Of a stretch of 64,000 bases of DNA, positions 63,398 to 64,000 are shown piece by piece (positions within the stretch are counted from its first letter, which is position 1; every line of letters begins with the position of its first letter). The translations under genes and the position numbers were made by a program. Source of the stretch: Bosea sp. ANAM02 (GTDB lineage Bacteria > Pseudomonadota > Alphaproteobacteria > Rhizobiales > Beijerinckiaceae); contig NZ_AP022848.1 of assembly GCF_011764485.1 (NCBI RefSeq), forward strand, positions 2,446,001 to 2,510,000. Reading direction: 5' to 3'. Below the pieces are notes generated by a model that saw nothing but the letters and a program-made list of their open reading frames with translations, had not been told where the DNA came from and did not search any database.

Positions 63398-64000
63398 ATG
63401 AACCTGTTCGAGATCTATTCCGCCCGTCTTCATGCCGCGCTCTCAGGCCTGGCCGAGCGAGGCGCGCTCCCGGCCGGCCTCAATCTCGCGCGCGTCGTGG
63501 TCGAGCCGACCAAGGACCCGGCCCATGGCGATCTCGCCACCAATGCCGCGATGGTGCTCGCCAAGGATGCCGGCACCAACCCGCGCGCGCTTGCCGCGCT
63601 GCTGGTCGAGGAACTGTCCAAGGACCCGGAGATCAGCAAGGCGGAGATCGCCGGCCCCGGCTTCATCAACCTGACGCTGCAGCCGGCCGTGTTCACGGCA
63701 GTGCTGAAGGCCGCGATCGAGGCGGGGCTGGATTACGGGCGCGGCGCGCCGAAGCCCGAGCCCCGGGTCAATGTCGAGTATGTCTCGGCCAACCCGACCG
63801 GGCCGATGCATGTCGGCCATGGCCGCGGCGCGGTGTTCGGCGATGCGCTGGCGAGCCTGCTCGCCTTCGCCGGCCATGACGTCACCCGCGAATACTACAT
63901 CAACGATGCCGGCGCGCAGGTCGATGTGCTCGCCCGTTCCGCCTTCCTGCGCTATCGCGAGGCGCTGGGCGAGGATATCGGCGCGATCCCCGAGGGGCTT
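63398..64000 (+). CDS. argS: Arginine-tRNA ligase (3' end outside window)
   Basis: 201 codons are present. An Arg-S N-terminal domain ([20 protein letters not shown] then [20 protein letters not shown]) leads to [20 protein letters not shown] with the class I HVGH motif. It charges tRNA-Arg. The ATG at 63398 gives [26 protein letters not shown] precedes it without a strong binding site. Confidence 0.95.
   Translation, partial: MNLFEIYSARLHAALSGLAERGALPAGLNLARVVVEPTKDPAHGDLATNAAMVLAKDAGTNPRALAALLVEELSKDPEISKAEIAGPGFINLTLQPAVFTAVLKAAIEAGLDYGRGAPKPEPRVNVEYVSANPTGPMHVGHGRGAVFGDALASLLAFAGHDVTREYYINDAGAQVDVLARSAFLRYREALGEDIGAIPEGL

Overview
The window is a high-GC chromosomal segment of an alphaproteobacterium. 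The ribosomal block has the alphaproteobacterial order (secY, then a short-LID adk, then rpsM, rpsK, rpoA, rplQ, with no rpmJ or rpsD). Single-copy genes such as DUF1489, erpA, dgt-argS, a PccA-type carboxylase, a phasin and polyA-free ATGA/GTGA gene overlaps fit the Hyphomicrobiales (Rhizobiales). A Bosea-like or related genus is my guess from overall gene content, not something the sequence proves.

Bases 1-11880 hold the end of the S10 operon, the spc operon and the alpha operon: rpsS (partial), rplV, rpsC, rplP, rpmC, rpsQ, rplN, rplX, rplE, rpsN, rpsH, rplF, rplR, rpsE, rpmD, rplO, secY, adk, rpsM, rpsK, rpoA, rplQ, closed by a strong terminator at about 11.9 kb. The gaps inside this block are unusual: several carry strong hairpins, and two (adk-rpsM and rpsM-rpsK) carry copies of a dispersed palindromic repeat.

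Bases 12-28 kb hold housekeeping and accessory genes: a DegP-like protease with rarA, a fluoride channel with a pseudouridine synthase, small exported proteins, a HAD phosphatase, the propionyl-CoA carboxylase biotin subunit, a GST, a DUF218 protein, a DUF3253/DUF599 pair, a rhodanese, and an ABC exporter preceded by what looks like a leader-peptide attenuator. Bases 28-44 kb contain three leucine-catabolic enzymes (isovaleryl-CoA dehydrogenase and both methylcrotonyl-CoA carboxylase subunits) separated by unrelated genes: a ZntB-like transporter, two tandem GH25 muramidases, tRNA-Leu(GAG), an orphan FliN-like protein, lipB, a kelch protein, an SDR, an alanine/sodium symporter and a cation transporter. 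Bases 44-64 kb hold another SDR, panC, a vWA/DnaJ pair, a DacA-type carboxypeptidase with a SPOR-like end, a phasin, two L,D-transpeptidase paralogues (one lacking the family histidine), a UxaA-type dehydratase, an aminotransferase, a sirtuin, a LysE exporter, a double cold-shock protein, an HD-GYP protein with a disrupted 5' end, erpA, dgt and the start of argS.

The strongest unexplained signal is a set of about 23 intergenic palindromic elements in five families. Several share one plan: outer GTCAT/ATGAC ends, two small hairpins and a central stem. One copy is nested inside another family, and two near-identical copies flank a single gene. The most system-like candidate is the short ORF plus overlapping hairpins ahead of the ABC exporter at about 26.3 kb. 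No CRISPR array, prophage, insertion sequence or rRNA gene was seen.
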